Assembly: GCA_034190085.1 (NCBI GenBank)
Contig: JAXHTS010000066.1
Location: forward strand, 1-56,423
From: Spirochaetota bacterium
GTDB lineage: Bacteria > Spirochaetota > UBA4802 > JAFGDQ01
DNA: 56,423 nt
Direction: 5' to 3'
This document shows positions 18,758 through 28,446 of this stretch, piece after piece; the first letter of the stretch is position 1, and each line of letters begins with the position of its first letter. The notes under the pieces were generated by a model. That model was given only the letters and a program-made list of their open reading frames with translations. It was not told the DNA's origin and did not search any database. The position numbers and the translations under genes are program-made.

Positions 18758-18784
18758 TTGACATTTTTTCAAAAAGAATATGAT
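18758..18784 (+). promoter_or_regulatory. Possible promoter for the YgiT-gltX-thiL run
   Basis: TTGACA (18758-18763) and TATGAT (18779-18784) are 15 nt apart, 100 nt before the ATG at 18884. The spacer is shorter than usual. The rest of the divergent 357-bp gap 18527-18883 shows nothing else recognisable. Confidence 0.35.
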
Positions 18785-18883
18785 TATAGTATCTTCGATG
18801 ATCAGGCATTACAATCCTCTCTTTAATTTATGGTTAATCTCAAAAAAAAATACTGATATGCACTTAAGTTTAGAGGTGAATCC

Positions 18884-19117
18884 ATGGAATGTCACTGTGG
18901 TGGTAGGTTAACTGAAGGGAAAAGTAGCTACCGCGTAAGTAGAGACAATTTCTGCATTATAATTGAAAATATTCCAGCATTCAAATGCACTAAATGTAAA
19001 AAAATACTATTTAAGGCTGAGTTAGTTGAGAAGATTTACAAATTGGTCAATAAGACTGAAAGAGATATCAATGAGATAATTACCGGCAAACCCTCTATCC
19101 ATTCATATGATTACTAG
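18884..19117 (+). CDS. YgiT-type zinc finger protein
   Basis: This 77-residue protein has two CxC/CxxC pairs (ECHCGG near the start, FKCTKCK at about 47-52) and a KAELVEKIYKL helix. This is the compact zinc-binding fold found in the N-terminus of MqsA-type antitoxins and in free-standing YgiT proteins. The helix-turn-helix half of MqsA is missing, and no toxin gene lies beside it. It precedes gltX by 57 bp on the same strand. Function is unknown; the fold assignment is fairly safe. Confidence 0.7.
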   Translation: MECHCGGRLTEGKSSYRVSRDNFCIIIENIPAFKCTKCKKILFKAELVEKIYKLVNKTERDINEIITGKPSIHSYDY

Positions 19118-19174
19118 AGAATATAGATTGGAACTTAAACATACAACCCAAAATACAACCATAGGGACATTACA

Positions 19175-20620
19175 ATGAGATTTAGATTTGCTCCCAGCCC
19201 AACAGGCTATCTTCATATAGGCAACGTCAGAACAGCGATATACAACTACCTAATATCAAAAAAATACAATGCTTCTTTTGTGTTAAGGATTGAAGATACT
19301 GATATGGAGAGGAGTAGCAGGGAATCTGAGCAATCCATTCTGGATGATCTTAAATGGCTCGGTATAGAATGGAATGAGGGCCCGGATGTTGGAGGAGATT
19401 TTGGCCCCTATAGACAATCAGAGAGATTTAATATTTATAAAGAGTATACGGAGAGGCTGATTAGGGATGGGAAAGCGTATTACTGCTATTGCACACAGGA
19501 AGAGCTGGATATCATGAGAAGAGAATCCCTCTTGAGAAATGATGATCCTGTTTACCAGGGAAGGTGCAGGGAGTTGAGTAATAATGAAAAGAAAAAATTT
19601 GAGGCTGAGGGACGGAAACCCTCTGTTAGATTTAGGTTGCCTAAGGAAGAGACTATTATTATAAACGATATTATTAAGGGTAGAGTCTTATTTGATAGTG
19701 AAAATATAGGAGGCGATTTTATTATCACAAGGCCTGATGGCATCCCTGTTTATAATTATATAGTCACCATTGATGATGCACTGATGAAAATCTCACATGT
19801 GATAAGAGGAGAGGATCACCTATCAAACACACCCAAGCAGATGCTGATTGCCCATGCGTTAAATCTTCCGATTCCGAGGTATGCCCATCATGCATTAGTT
19901 TTAGGTCCTGACAAATCCAAACTGAGCAAAAGGCATGGGATAACATCCGTGAATATGTATAGAAGAAATGGCTATCTTCCTGAGGCAATAGTAAACTATC
20001 TTGCTATTCTGGGATGGACATCTAAAAGCGGAGAGGAGATTATGCCCATTGATGAGATTATTAAGGAGATTGACATTGAGGATCTCTCAAATAAACCGGC
20101 TGTGTTTGATTTTCAGAAGTTAAAATGGATAAATGGGCACTATATCCGCAATTCTCCATTAAATGATATAACTGAACTCTCCTTACCCTTTATCATGGAT
20201 GAGGGGTATTGTCTTGATGAAACGGATAAAGACTGGCTACAAAAGGTTATCTCCCTTCTGCAAGGGAAATGCGATCTACTATCAGACATATCAAATCTTG
20301 CAGGAATCTTCCTGAAGGATGTTCAGGAACCGGATGAAGAGGCGGATGAGCTTCTCAATCAGGAGGAGTCAAAGATCATTATTGAGAAGTTATATACCAT
20401 TATTTCAGATGATCTCGACATGAACAACTTTGCTAATGATTTAATTAACAGAATTAAAGAAAATACATCTATTAAGGGGAAAAAGCTCTTTATGCCGCTA
20501 CGAGCTGTTTTAACAGGAAAATTAAAGGGGCCAGAACTTGATAAAGCAATAGAACTCATCGGTTTTGCTAAATCTAAGGAGAGGATATCATATTTCTATG
20601 ATAAATACGCAAATAAATAA
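19175..20620 (+). CDS. gltX: Glutamyl-tRNA synthetase
   Basis: This 481-residue class I synthetase charges tRNA with glutamate. The ATP-binding HIGH motif is in FAPSPTGYLHIGN at the N-terminus, the RIEDTD motif follows, and the KMSKS counterpart is KLSKRHG. The C-terminal anticodon-binding region completes a normal length. The stop overlaps the start of thiL by 23 bp, so the two are cotranscribed. Glutaminyl-tRNA synthetase at 23578-25269 implies direct Gln-tRNA charging, so this enzyme need not be of the non-discriminating type. Confidence 0.96.
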   Translation: MRFRFAPSPTGYLHIGNVRTAIYNYLISKKYNASFVLRIEDTDMERSSRESEQSILDDLKWLGIEWNEGPDVGGDFGPYRQSERFNIYKEYTERLIRDGKAYYCYCTQEELDIMRRESLLRNDDPVYQGRCRELSNNEKKKFEAEGRKPSVRFRLPKEETIIINDIIKGRVLFDSENIGGDFIITRPDGIPVYNYIVTIDDALMKISHVIRGEDHLSNTPKQMLIAHALNLPIPRYAHHALVLGPDKSKLSKRHGITSVNMYRRNGYLPEAIVNYLAILGWTSKSGEEIMPIDEIIKEIDIEDLSNKPAVFDFQKLKWINGHYIRNSPLNDITELSLPFIMDEGYCLDETDKDWLQKVISLLQGKCDLLSDISNLAGIFLKDVQEPDEEADELLNQEESKIIIEKLYTIISDDLDMNNFANDLINRIKENTSIKGKKLFMPLRAVLTGKLKGPELDKAIELIGFAKSKERISYFYDKYANK

Positions 20621-21599
20621 TGAATGGCAGCTTCTCGATAAAATAAAAGAGACCATTGAAGCAAAGAACTCAATTAATTCAGACCATATAGTCAAGTCAA
20701 TCGGTGATGACTGCGCTGCCTTTCGGTTAGGCAACAACAGAATAGGTCTAATAACCACTGACATTAGCATTGAATCAATACACTTTAATCTAGATTTGAG
20801 TTCACCCGAAGAGATAGGATTTAAGGCGATTATGGGAGGCATCTCTGATATCACTGCTATGGGAGGCGAATCAAAACTGGCATTTATCTCAATCGGAATA
20901 CCGGTTATCCTAAGCCAGGAGTATGTGTTGAGGATTTATGATGGAATGATAGATGCTGCCAATAGGGCTAGCGTATTACTGGTTGGGGGCGACACGTCAA
21001 GATCAAGGGAGTTAATTATAAATATTACTATCTACGGTGAAGTTGATGAGAACAGAATAATAAATAGAAACAGCGCAAGGGATGGGGACATCATTTATAT
21101 CACTGGACATATTGGAGATTCAAGAGCAGGAATGGAAATTTTGGAATCTAAAAGCATAGAGAATAGAGAAGCCTACAAGATCCTAATTGAAAGACATACA
21201 AGGCCAATCGCCAGATTTGATATAATAGACGAGATCATCCAGATATTTAATCCAACCTCAATGATAGATATATCAGATGGTCTGCTTTCCGATTTAAGGC
21301 ATATATGCAATGAAAGCCTTGGTGGATTTATAATTGAAGAAGAGGCTATCCCGCTATCAAAGGAACTCCTTAAATTTTTTACTCATAGAGATGATAGCGT
21401 ATATGAATATGCGCTGAGTAGCGGAGAGGAATATGAACTGCTCTTCACATCCCCAAAAGAGCTAACCAATACAATGAAGATAAATATAAATAATATACCC
21501 ATAAATCCTATTGGAAGGATTACAGACAAGGGCTTTTATATTATGAGAAAGAATGCACTCAAGGAAGTTCAGATCACCGGTTATAATCACTTCAAATAA
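20598..21599 (+). CDS. thiL: Thiamine-monophosphate kinase
   Basis: This protein of about 333 residues phosphorylates thiamine monophosphate to the coenzyme diphosphate. Motifs are SIGDDCAAF, the magnesium-binding ITTDISIESIHF, the GGISDITAMGG loop, LVGGDTSRS and MIDISDGLLSDL, in the standard AIR-synthase-like order. The ATG at 20598 (peptide MINTQINN) is the best start. An upstream in-frame ATG at 20565 would add 11 residues that lie inside gltX. The gene ends 24 bp before the next lipoprotein gene. Confidence 0.92.
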   Translation: MINTQINNEWQLLDKIKETIEAKNSINSDHIVKSIGDDCAAFRLGNNRIGLITTDISIESIHFNLDLSSPEEIGFKAIMGGISDITAMGGESKLAFISIGIPVILSQEYVLRIYDGMIDAANRASVLLVGGDTSRSRELIINITIYGEVDENRIINRNSARDGDIIYITGHIGDSRAGMEILESKSIENREAYKILIERHTRPIARFDIIDEIIQIFNPTSMIDISDGLLSDLRHICNESLGGFIIEEEAIPLSKELLKFFTHRDDSVYEYALSSGEEYELLFTSPKELTNTMKININNIPINPIGRITDKGFYIMRKNALKEVQITGYNHFK

Positions 21600-21623
21600 T
21601 AGACTTTTATAGGAAGTATATGT

Positions 21624-22346
21624 ATGATTAGATATCCCATCTATAAAATAATCCTAGGATTGATTCTAATATGCCTCCCTCAAGGCTGTTATGAGATGCC
21701 TCAAAGTATTCCCATTGGCAAATGGAGCTACAGGTTACTTGTCAACAATGTTGAGATGGGTAGCGCCTTAATTTCAAACTCCATCGTTGAAGGCAATTAT
21801 ATCTCCACATCAGAACTCAAATTTTCAACCGGGAATATAACCAATACAAATAAGCAAATTATTACAGAAACAAAGGAATTCAAACCAGTTAAACTCCAAA
21901 CCCACAATAAGACCCTAACCGGAGACAATGTCTATGAAACAATAACAGTCTCTGTATTCAATGATAGGAATGTGGATGTAAAAATTACAACAGGGAAAGA
22001 AAAAACAACAAATAATGCTAAAATTACACTAGGAAAAGACTCAATCCTTGATGGCAACTTCTTCCTTTCAAAGCTTATTGAGGGAAAATTTAAAAGTGGT
22101 CTCGAAATTGAGGCCAACATCTATGATCCATCCATTGAGCTTGAAGAACCCATCATTACGAAAGTCAAGGTAATCGGTTTGAAGAATATCGAAGTTGATG
22201 GCAAGGATGAACGATTAATACATATATCCCAAAGCATTGAAAACATTAAAAGCATTGACTTCTTTATAGACAGCGCTGGCATCATGAGAAAAGGAGTAAT
22301 TGAAATGTTAAATATCAGAATTGAGTTAATAAGGAATATCCAATAA
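21624..22346 (+). CDS. DUF3108-like lipoprotein
   Basis: This 240-residue exported protein has an N-terminal hydrophobic segment ending in LPQGC, a plausible lipobox with Cys22. The body is beta-rich, starting with GKWSYRLLVNNVEMG and with repeated hydroxylated and lysine-rich strands. This resembles DUF3108 envelope proteins, though the match is by general pattern rather than by a clear motif. It lies between thiL and a transglutaminase-like protein on the same strand, 24 and 29 bp away, so the two envelope proteins probably act together. Biochemical role unknown. Confidence 0.55.
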   Translation: MIRYPIYKIILGLILICLPQGCYEMPQSIPIGKWSYRLLVNNVEMGSALISNSIVEGNYISTSELKFSTGNITNTNKQIITETKEFKPVKLQTHNKTLTGDNVYETITVSVFNDRNVDVKITTGKEKTTNNAKITLGKDSILDGNFFLSKLIEGKFKSGLEIEANIYDPSIELEEPIITKVKVIGLKNIEVDGKDERLIHISQSIENIKSIDFFIDSAGIMRKGVIEMLNIRIELIRNIQ

Positions 22347-22375
22347 TTGAGGTCATCCTTAATTAAGGAATAGTG

Positions 22376-23206
22376 ATGCTCCTTCTGATTTATCAGCGAA
22401 AACCAAAAAGCCTTCTCCTCGTCACAATAATGCTATACATCCTTGTATTTTTCCAATATTCTGTCTTAGCAATCAATACATCCCTCTATTCTGTCAAGCT
22501 CAATAAATATTCAGCGGAAGTATATAATGAGAAGACATCCAGGTATATGCTTTCCTCATCAAGTCCCATATTTCAATTGCCCAATACACCATTTCAAAGA
22601 ATTATTAAATGGGATAAGAAATCAATTCTGCTAATATCAGGGAAACTCAACACCAATGAGGTATCAACTGTTTTGCCGATGTATCTTACAAATACAAGGT
22701 TCTTAAATATCAACAGCCCGGAAATAGTGGAACTTAGCAGAAAATTTCGAAATTCAAAGGAAGTTATAAGGGATGTGGAGGGATTTGTCTGCAATCATAT
22801 CAAGCGAAAGATATTCGGGATTCCCCTGCTTCCTGCTTTACAGATACTCGAAAGCAGATCAGGGGACTGCACAGAGCATACTATACTGACAATAGCTATC
22901 CTACGCTCACTCAAGATTCCATGCCGCGCCATCATCGGAATGATTTTATGTAAAGATTTTCAGGGTCATAAAAATGTATTTGTCTATCATATGTGGGCAG
23001 AGGCATATAAGGATGGGGATTGGCTTTTAATAGACTCTACAAGACCTGGAAAAAAATTCCACAATCGATACATTTCATTCTCCTATCATCACCTAAAAAC
23101 TGAAATGCCTCTATCCTGCTTAAAGGCTGTTTCAGGGATAAAGAATCTATCAGTTGAGTATATTAATAGATCAATAGAGAAGCAACAAAACATGGATTTT
23201 TATTAA
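22376..23206 (+). CDS. Transglutaminase-like cysteine protein, exported
   Basis: This protein of about 276 residues has an N-terminal membrane or signal segment (about 12-33). The transglutaminase-like core shows the catalytic triad in order: Cys in SGDCTEHT, His in VYHMWAEAY, Asp in LLIDSTRPG. Such domains in envelope proteins act as proteases or amide hydrolases rather than cross-linkers. The start is probably the ATG at 22376 after AAGGAA; a GTG sits just before it. It pairs with the DUF3108-like lipoprotein upstream, a combination that suggests processing of an envelope component. Substrate unknown. Confidence 0.8.
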   Translation: MLLLIYQRKPKSLLLVTIMLYILVFFQYSVLAINTSLYSVKLNKYSAEVYNEKTSRYMLSSSSPIFQLPNTPFQRIIKWDKKSILLISGKLNTNEVSTVLPMYLTNTRFLNINSPEIVELSRKFRNSKEVIRDVEGFVCNHIKRKIFGIPLLPALQILESRSGDCTEHTILTIAILRSLKIPCRAIIGMILCKDFQGHKNVFVYHMWAEAYKDGDWLLIDSTRPGKKFHNRYISFSYHHLKTEMPLSCLKAVSGIKNLSVEYINRSIEKQQNMDFY

Positions 23207-23559
23207 TTCCTTGGAATGTGTTGAAGATATTCTGCTATTAAAAATTCAGCTACTTCTTTAAATAAATAAAAGTTTACCCTTTTCTTTCAATAAATGTAAA
23301 AGGGACTGGAAGAGCGCCTTGTTTTACTTGACTTAATCTATTTTTTACAATATTCAATATATCGTAGTTCGCTTAATAAATATTTGCACATAAAGGATTG
23401 GTAGAATCGCTAATCTCCCAGCATTTTGAGATTGATAAAATGCAAATTGAAAAATCAATCACGCACCTCCCTCTTCTCATGGGGATAGCATTTTGATACA
23501 ATTATACCAAATATCCGATTTTAACTGTAAATATTCAAGAATATTACCCAGAGGAAAGC
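23207..23559. other. Intergenic gap before glnS with two short inverted repeats
   Basis: No gene is seen. CCCTTTT (23277-23283) pairs with AAAAGGG (23298-23304), a weak terminator-like stem after the transglutaminase gene. GCATTTT (23421-23427) pairs with AAAATGC (23437-23443) closer to glnS. A T-box leader was looked for and not found. Confidence 0.35.
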
Positions 23560-23577
23560 GTGAAGGAGATCGCAGAT

Positions 23578-25269
23578 ATGGCCACAACTGATTCAACTAC
23601 CACCTCAAACTTTATTCGCGACATAATTGATCAGGACCTGAAGCTGAATAAGAATGAAGGCAGGGTTGTAACCCGATTCCCACCTGAACCCAATGGATAT
23701 CTTCACATTGGACATGCCAAGTCCATCTGTCTCAACTTTGGCCTCGCTAGTCAATACAAGGGCATATGCAATTTACGTTTTGATGACACAAATCCATGCA
23801 AGGAGGAGGTTGAATATGTAGAATCAATCAAGTCAGATATTCATTGGCTTGGATTTGATTGGAATGAGCGACTCTTCCACGCCTCAGATTACTTTGAACT
23901 ACTATATCAGTATGCTATTCAGTTAATAAAAAGGGGCAAGGCCTATGTCTGTAGTCTGAGCGCTGGGGAGATCAGGGAATACCGCGGCACACTAACGGAA
24001 CCTGGTCGTGAGAGTCCCTATCGCAATCGCTCTGTGGAAGAGAACCTGAACCTTTTTACTCGCATGCGATCAGGGGAATTCGAGGATGGCGCTCATGTTT
24101 TAAGAGCAAAAATTGATATGGCTTCCCCAAATTTAAGCATGCGTGATCCGACAATATACCGCATTCGGCGGGTGACACATCATAGAACAGGCGACACATG
24201 GCCCATTTATCCAATGTATGATTTCACACACTGCCTTTCGGATTCTATCGAAGGCATCACACATTCTATCTGCACCCTGGAATTTGAAAACAATCGCCCC
24301 TTGTACGATTGGGTGCTCGATGAATTGGATGTAAAGTGTCATCCACAGCAGATAGAATTTGCACGCCTAAATCTCAGCCACACCATAATGAGCAAGCGAA
24401 AGCTGCTGGAGTTGGTGGAACTGGGGATAGTAACTGGATGGGATGATCCCAGGATGCCTACACTGGCAGGTTTAAAAAGACGAGGCTATACACCAGAATC
24501 GATCCGATACTTTTGTGAACGCATTGGGGTTGCCAAAAGAGAGAGCATAGTTGATATGGCCATGCTGGAGCACTGCATACGCGAAGATCTAAACAAACGA
24601 GCTTCACGTGTTATGGCCGTATTGCGCCCGATCAAGCTGATTATTGACAACTATCCTGAAGGGGAAGAAGAAGAACTGGATGCTGTAAACAATCCTGAGG
24701 ATATCAGCACAGGTTCGAGGAAGATACCCTTCTCACGCATTCTCTACATCGAACAAGAGGATTTTCGTGAAAATCCACCAAAAAAATACTTCCGCCTAGC
24801 CCCTGGCCACGAGGTGCGGTTGCAACATGCTTATTATATCAAGTGTGTAAAAATAATCAAGGATGAAAAAACAGATAAAGTGATAGAGATTCACTGCACA
24901 TATGATCCTGAGACACGAGGAGGTTGGTCTAAGGATGGAAGAAAGGTAAAAGGGACATTACACTGGGTCTCTGCTACTCATTCTATACCAGCAACAATCC
25001 GTTTGTACGATCATCTCTTTACTAAACCAGATCCTCTAGATGAAAGAGATAATTCTGATTATAAACAATATTTGAATCCGAATTCATTAGAGACACTAGT
25101 CTCATGCCATGTTGAACCGAGTCTTGCAGAAGCCAAACCTGGAAGCAGTTACCAATTCCTGAGACAGGGCTATTTCTGTGTTGATTCAATTGACTCAACT
25201 CCTGAATCCCTTGTATTTAATCGAACGGTGTCCCTCCGCGATTCCTGGATTGGAAGGGTTAAGGATTGA
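23578..25269 (+). CDS. glnS: Glutaminyl-tRNA synthetase
   Basis: This protein of about 563 residues is a class I synthetase that charges tRNA with glutamine. The HIGH motif is in [17 protein letters not shown] and the KMSKS motif is [30 protein letters not shown] is split across the family-typical core, and the C-terminal beta-barrels with [12 protein letters not shown] complete it. AAGGAG just upstream favours the ATG at 23578 over the in-frame GTG at 23560. glnS spread to bacteria by transfer and is limited to some lineages, so its presence is a mild taxonomic hint. A hairpin terminator follows at 25288-25310. Confidence 0.96.
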   Translation: MATTDSTTTSNFIRDIIDQDLKLNKNEGRVVTRFPPEPNGYLHIGHAKSICLNFGLASQYKGICNLRFDDTNPCKEEVEYVESIKSDIHWLGFDWNERLFHASDYFELLYQYAIQLIKRGKAYVCSLSAGEIREYRGTLTEPGRESPYRNRSVEENLNLFTRMRSGEFEDGAHVLRAKIDMASPNLSMRDPTIYRIRRVTHHRTGDTWPIYPMYDFTHCLSDSIEGITHSICTLEFENNRPLYDWVLDELDVKCHPQQIEFARLNLSHTIMSKRKLLELVELGIVTGWDDPRMPTLAGLKRRGYTPESIRYFCERIGVAKRESIVDMAMLEHCIREDLNKRASRVMAVLRPIKLIIDNYPEGEEEELDAVNNPEDISTGSRKIPFSRILYIEQEDFRENPPKKYFRLAPGHEVRLQHAYYIKCVKIIKDEKTDKVIEIHCTYDPETRGGWSKDGRKVKGTLHWVSATHSIPATIRLYDHLFTKPDPLDERDNSDYKQYLNPNSLETLVSCHVEPSLAEAKPGSSYQFLRQGYFCVDSIDSTPESLVFNRTVSLRDSWIGRVKD

Positions 25270-25280
25270 TATTATTAGAA

Positions 25281-25310
25281 ATAAAAAAAGGGGCTAATCT
25301 TTAGCCCCTT
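25281..25310 (-). terminator. Rho-independent terminator of the TRAP operon (shared with glnS)
   Basis: AAGGGGCTAA (25288-25297) and TTAGCCCCTT (25301-25310) form a perfect 10-bp stem with a 3-nt loop. On the minus strand it is followed by a T run (25287-25283), so it ends the transcript of 25348-33510. It lies between convergent genes and may also stop glnS. Confidence 0.85.
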
Positions 25311-25347
25311 GTATAAGAATAAGGTATTATTATAATAGAAAACTGCT

Positions 25348-26256
25348 TTAAAACCACTTATATTTCTCTTTTAAGAATACCCTGGCCTTTATCTTAGCAA
25401 CTTCATTTAAGAGATATCCACCCTTCATAACTGATGAATCAGTCTCAAGTGTTCTTTTAATGAGTCTGTCAAACATCTCCTCATCCTTGATTAGGGTAGC
25501 ATAAAACCTCGCCTTAAAGGCATCAACCACAAGGAAATTGCCTTTATTCTGAGCTTCGACCTTTTCAAACCACTTCAGCGCATTCTCAGGTCCGCCATCG
25601 GGATCAATCATCGTAGGCATCATACAACAATATAGGGCCATGAAAAGCTTTCCGAAACCGAAGAAATATTCTGGATCAAGCTCTAATGCCTTCTTAAACA
25701 GAGCAATAACATCCGCCATAGCCATAATTGCAGTCAAATCATCCATTGATAAAAACAGCTTCAAACCGATATTTGCTCCTAAAAATAATACAGCATCGAT
25801 ATCTTCATCCTTAGCATGTTTTACAAGGGCATGAAGCTTTTCTCCCTTCTCAAGCCCCTTTCGAATCTTGCCATTGCGCTTAATAGCCCTCCATCCATAG
25901 GACTCGCCAATGGAGTATAGTTCCTTAGCGTAATCAGGATCCTCATCCTCAACCAATAGGCCATAGGCAACGTAAAGCATGGAACATATTGTTAATAGCC
26001 TTCTACTCTTGGGTGCAAGTTCAGTAACAGCTGTAAGAAGAACCGCATCTCCTGCAAGCCCCTCTTTGACCATTCGGCTGCTTCTTACATCCATTATTGC
26101 ATTCATCAGATCATCAAAATTGGGCTCAGCAACAATATCACTTAATATCCACCCCCTACTTGCCTTACTCGTTGACCCACACCCCGTAATTCCCAATAAA
26201 AAGACAAATGCCAAACAGACACTCAATGCCCTAACATAAGAATTCTTTAACTTCAT
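25348..26256 (-). CDS. TRAP transporter T-component (TatT-like) lipoprotein
   Basis: This 302-residue lipoprotein has a signal peptide ending in LLGITGCGS (lipid-bearing Cys26). The mature part is all-helical with TPR-like segments. These include ALELDPEYFFGFGKLFMALY, of which about 18 residues match the repeat pattern, and the NALKWFEKVEAQN helix. This is the pattern of TatT, the T component first described beside TRAP genes in Treponema, which forms trimers with the binding protein and may handle hydrophobic ligands. It is the last gene of the operon behind dctM. Its presence suggests a ligand less water-soluble than common dicarboxylates (inference). Confidence 0.8.
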   Translation of the reverse strand: MKLKNSYVRALSVCLAFVFLLGITGCGSTSKASRGWILSDIVAEPNFDDLMNAIMDVRSSRMVKEGLAGDAVLLTAVTELAPKSRRLLTICSMLYVAYGLLVEDEDPDYAKELYSIGESYGWRAIKRNGKIRKGLEKGEKLHALVKHAKDEDIDAVLFLGANIGLKLFLSMDDLTAIMAMADVIALFKKALELDPEYFFGFGKLFMALYCCMMPTMIDPDGGPENALKWFEKVEAQNKGNFLVVDAFKARFYATLIKDEEMFDRLIKRTLETDSSVMKGGYLLNEVAKIKARVFLKEKYKWF

Positions 26257-26312
26257 AAAGCTCTCTCCTCCTTTTTTAATATTCCCGCTAATTTGTATAA
26301 TTTTTGTTATGT

Positions 26313-27623
26313 CTATATTGTTAACAATTCCGGTCTTTTGCCCATCATATCTATCAATAGTAACGAAAGCTTAGGCCAGTAGGTAATTACAAGAAGAACG
26401 AGTATATTCAGAATGAAGAATGGTATTACAACCCTAAATAATCTAACAATTGGTTCTTGAAATCTTACACTGGCAACAAATAGATTCATACCTATGGGCG
26501 GAGTCAAATACCCGATTGTCATATTTGATAGGAAGACTATGCCAAGATGGACTGGATCAATACCATAACCATCGGCAATTGGCGCAATAAGAGGCACAAG
26601 AACAAGTATCGCTGAAAAGATATCCATCATACATCCTGCAATCAGCAGAAAACCGTTTAACGCCATTAAAAAACCCAGCTTAGAGGAAATATGCTTTTGA
26701 ATAAATTCCATCATCGCCTGAGGAATCTGTTGATCTATTAGATAATTCGTGAGGCCCAGAGCAAGGCCGAGTATACACATCAACGCGCCCACCATTACCA
26801 TGCTGTCTACTACTACATCCAATAACTTCTTGAATCCAATATCTCTATAAATAAAACACTCTGTAATTATAGCATAAGCTGCGGAAACAGCGGCTGCCTC
26901 TCCAACAGTAATAATTCCGGTAAATATTCCAATAACAATTACAAAGGGAAGGGGTATCTCCCATTTCGATTCATTAATGGCCCCTAAAATCGTAGAAATT
27001 GACATCCGTTCAGTTGGAATCTTTATCTTATGCCCGTGCCATACAGAATATATTATCAGAACTAACACCAACAATGAACCAGGCAAAACACCTGCAATGA
27101 ATAATAGCACAGTATCAACTTGAGATATCAATGCATAGATAATGATCGGCAGACTCGGAACAAAGAGTAGACCAAGGCTACCGGATGTTGTAACCAATCC
27201 TAAGGAGAAGTCCTCCTCAAAACCGCTCTTTATGAGCGCTGGCAAGAGCAATCCTCCAATGGCAATAATAGCAAGGGCGTTTGCGCCTGTGAGGGCTGTA
27301 AAGATGGAACCTGCAACCAGAACAACCACTGCCATTCCTCCTGGCAACCAAGAGAGAAAGGCGCTTGATAATCTTATCATTCTCTCTGAAGCCTTGCTCT
27401 CTGCCAACAGATAACCTGTAAAAGTAAAAAGAGGCAGCGCAATTATTCCAGGCGCCCTGGATATTTTACTGATCTCTGTAATAATCGCATTTGTGCTTAG
27501 ATCAATACTTGTGAAAAAGTACAGCGTCAAACCGCCAATTACTCCAAACAAAGGGGTACCAATCAATATTAACAAAAGAACAAAAACAATAGCTAAAAAT
27601 ACTAAAATAACTCCCATAATCAA
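26313..27623 (-). CDS. dctM: TRAP transporter large permease subunit DctM
   Basis: This 436-residue membrane protein with about a dozen hydrophobic segments is the ion-coupled permease of the TRAP system. Typical elements are PLFTFTGYLLAESKASERM near the first third, SGSLGLLFVPSLPIIIYA in the substrate-path region, and TPPIGMNLFVAS near the C-terminus. It lies between dctQ and the T-component gene, each less than 100 bp away on the same strand. Three binding-protein genes and MmgE/PrpD precede it, so one permease may serve several receptors. Confidence 0.93.
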   Translation of the reverse strand: MIMGVILVFLAIVFVLLLILIGTPLFGVIGGLTLYFFTSIDLSTNAIITEISKISRAPGIIALPLFTFTGYLLAESKASERMIRLSSAFLSWLPGGMAVVVLVAGSIFTALTGANALAIIAIGGLLLPALIKSGFEEDFSLGLVTTSGSLGLLFVPSLPIIIYALISQVDTVLLFIAGVLPGSLLVLVLIIYSVWHGHKIKIPTERMSISTILGAINESKWEIPLPFVIVIGIFTGIITVGEAAAVSAAYAIITECFIYRDIGFKKLLDVVVDSMVMVGALMCILGLALGLTNYLIDQQIPQAMMEFIQKHISSKLGFLMALNGFLLIAGCMMDIFSAILVLVPLIAPIADGYGIDPVHLGIVFLSNMTIGYLTPPIGMNLFVASVRFQEPIVRLFRVVIPFFILNILVLLVITYWPKLSLLLIDMMGKRPELLTI

Positions 27624-27701
27624 TCTCCTCTATACTTTTCTACTTCATAATATATTTAATTTTATTATTAATTCTTACCCAATATGTTATTACTGGTCAC
27701 G

Positions 27702-28205
27702 TTATACACTTGCATCCCCTCTCTTCTCAAGTGTCAAAATCGCTATCAACATTCTCACCGATGTAATAAAAAAGAAATAAGGAACTGCTAACATAACGAT
27801 CCAATCAGGCACACCTTCTACAATTTGACTAACATTATATTCACTTAAAATACCAAGGTAATCTACAGCAGTTAAAAATAGAAACCCACTGACTACTCCC
27901 ACAATTAGTTTTGTAACAAAATCAATAAGGGTTCGCATACGTCCGCCTGTATATTGAGCTATTAGATCCACTGAAATATGCCTACCATAATATGTCGTTA
28001 GCGACGCCCCGACAAAAGTAGACCATATTACAGTAACCTTGACAACCTGATCAACCCACATAAATCCCATCTGAAACAAATTCCTTACTACAACCTGTCC
28101 AAAAGCCATGGTAACCATAATAAATAATACCATGTAGATGACGAGTTTTTCTAACCTCATCAGATACATATCTGCTAACTGCACATACTCTAAAATTTTT
28201 TTCAT
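27702..28205 (-). CDS. dctQ: TRAP transporter small permease subunit DctQ
   Basis: This 167-residue protein has four hydrophobic segments (about 20-42, 52-70, 92-113, 133-155). WVDQVVKVTVIWSTFVGAS and YGRHISVDLI match the conserved core of DctQ. It precedes dctM by 78 bp. Together they form the membrane part for the substrate-binding proteins at 30009-33510 and probably 361-1395. Confidence 0.9.
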   Translation of the reverse strand: MKKILEYVQLADMYLMRLEKLVIYMVLFIMVTMAFGQVVVRNLFQMGFMWVDQVVKVTVIWSTFVGASLTTYYGRHISVDLIAQYTGGRMRTLIDFVTKLIVGVVSGFLFLTAVDYLGILSEYNVSQIVEGVPDWIVMLAVPYFFFITSVRMLIAILTLEKRGDASV

Positions 28206-28446
28206 GCTATCCTACTCCTTTTTCTTTCTCTATCTTTTCTTAATAATACTAAGACTTCATTTTACATCTATTTACATCTATCTTAAATAGTTCATTACAC
28301 CAATCTTGTTCAAAACTTGACCCTAACTTTAATAATTGAGAACCTCTATCACTCAAGGGCAATCTTTATTCCAGCATAATGATAATTGATAAATCCCTCC
28401 TCCTTACTATTGACCCCCCCTTTTTTAAATTTATAATCGCTATAAA

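Noticed and set aside
18884-19117. Toxin-antitoxin pair
   Set aside because: The YgiT-like protein lacks the helix-turn-helix half of MqsA and no toxin gene is adjacent.
23207-23577. T-box or other aminoacyl-tRNA leader before glnS
   Set aside because: The conserved T-box sequence was looked for and is absent.
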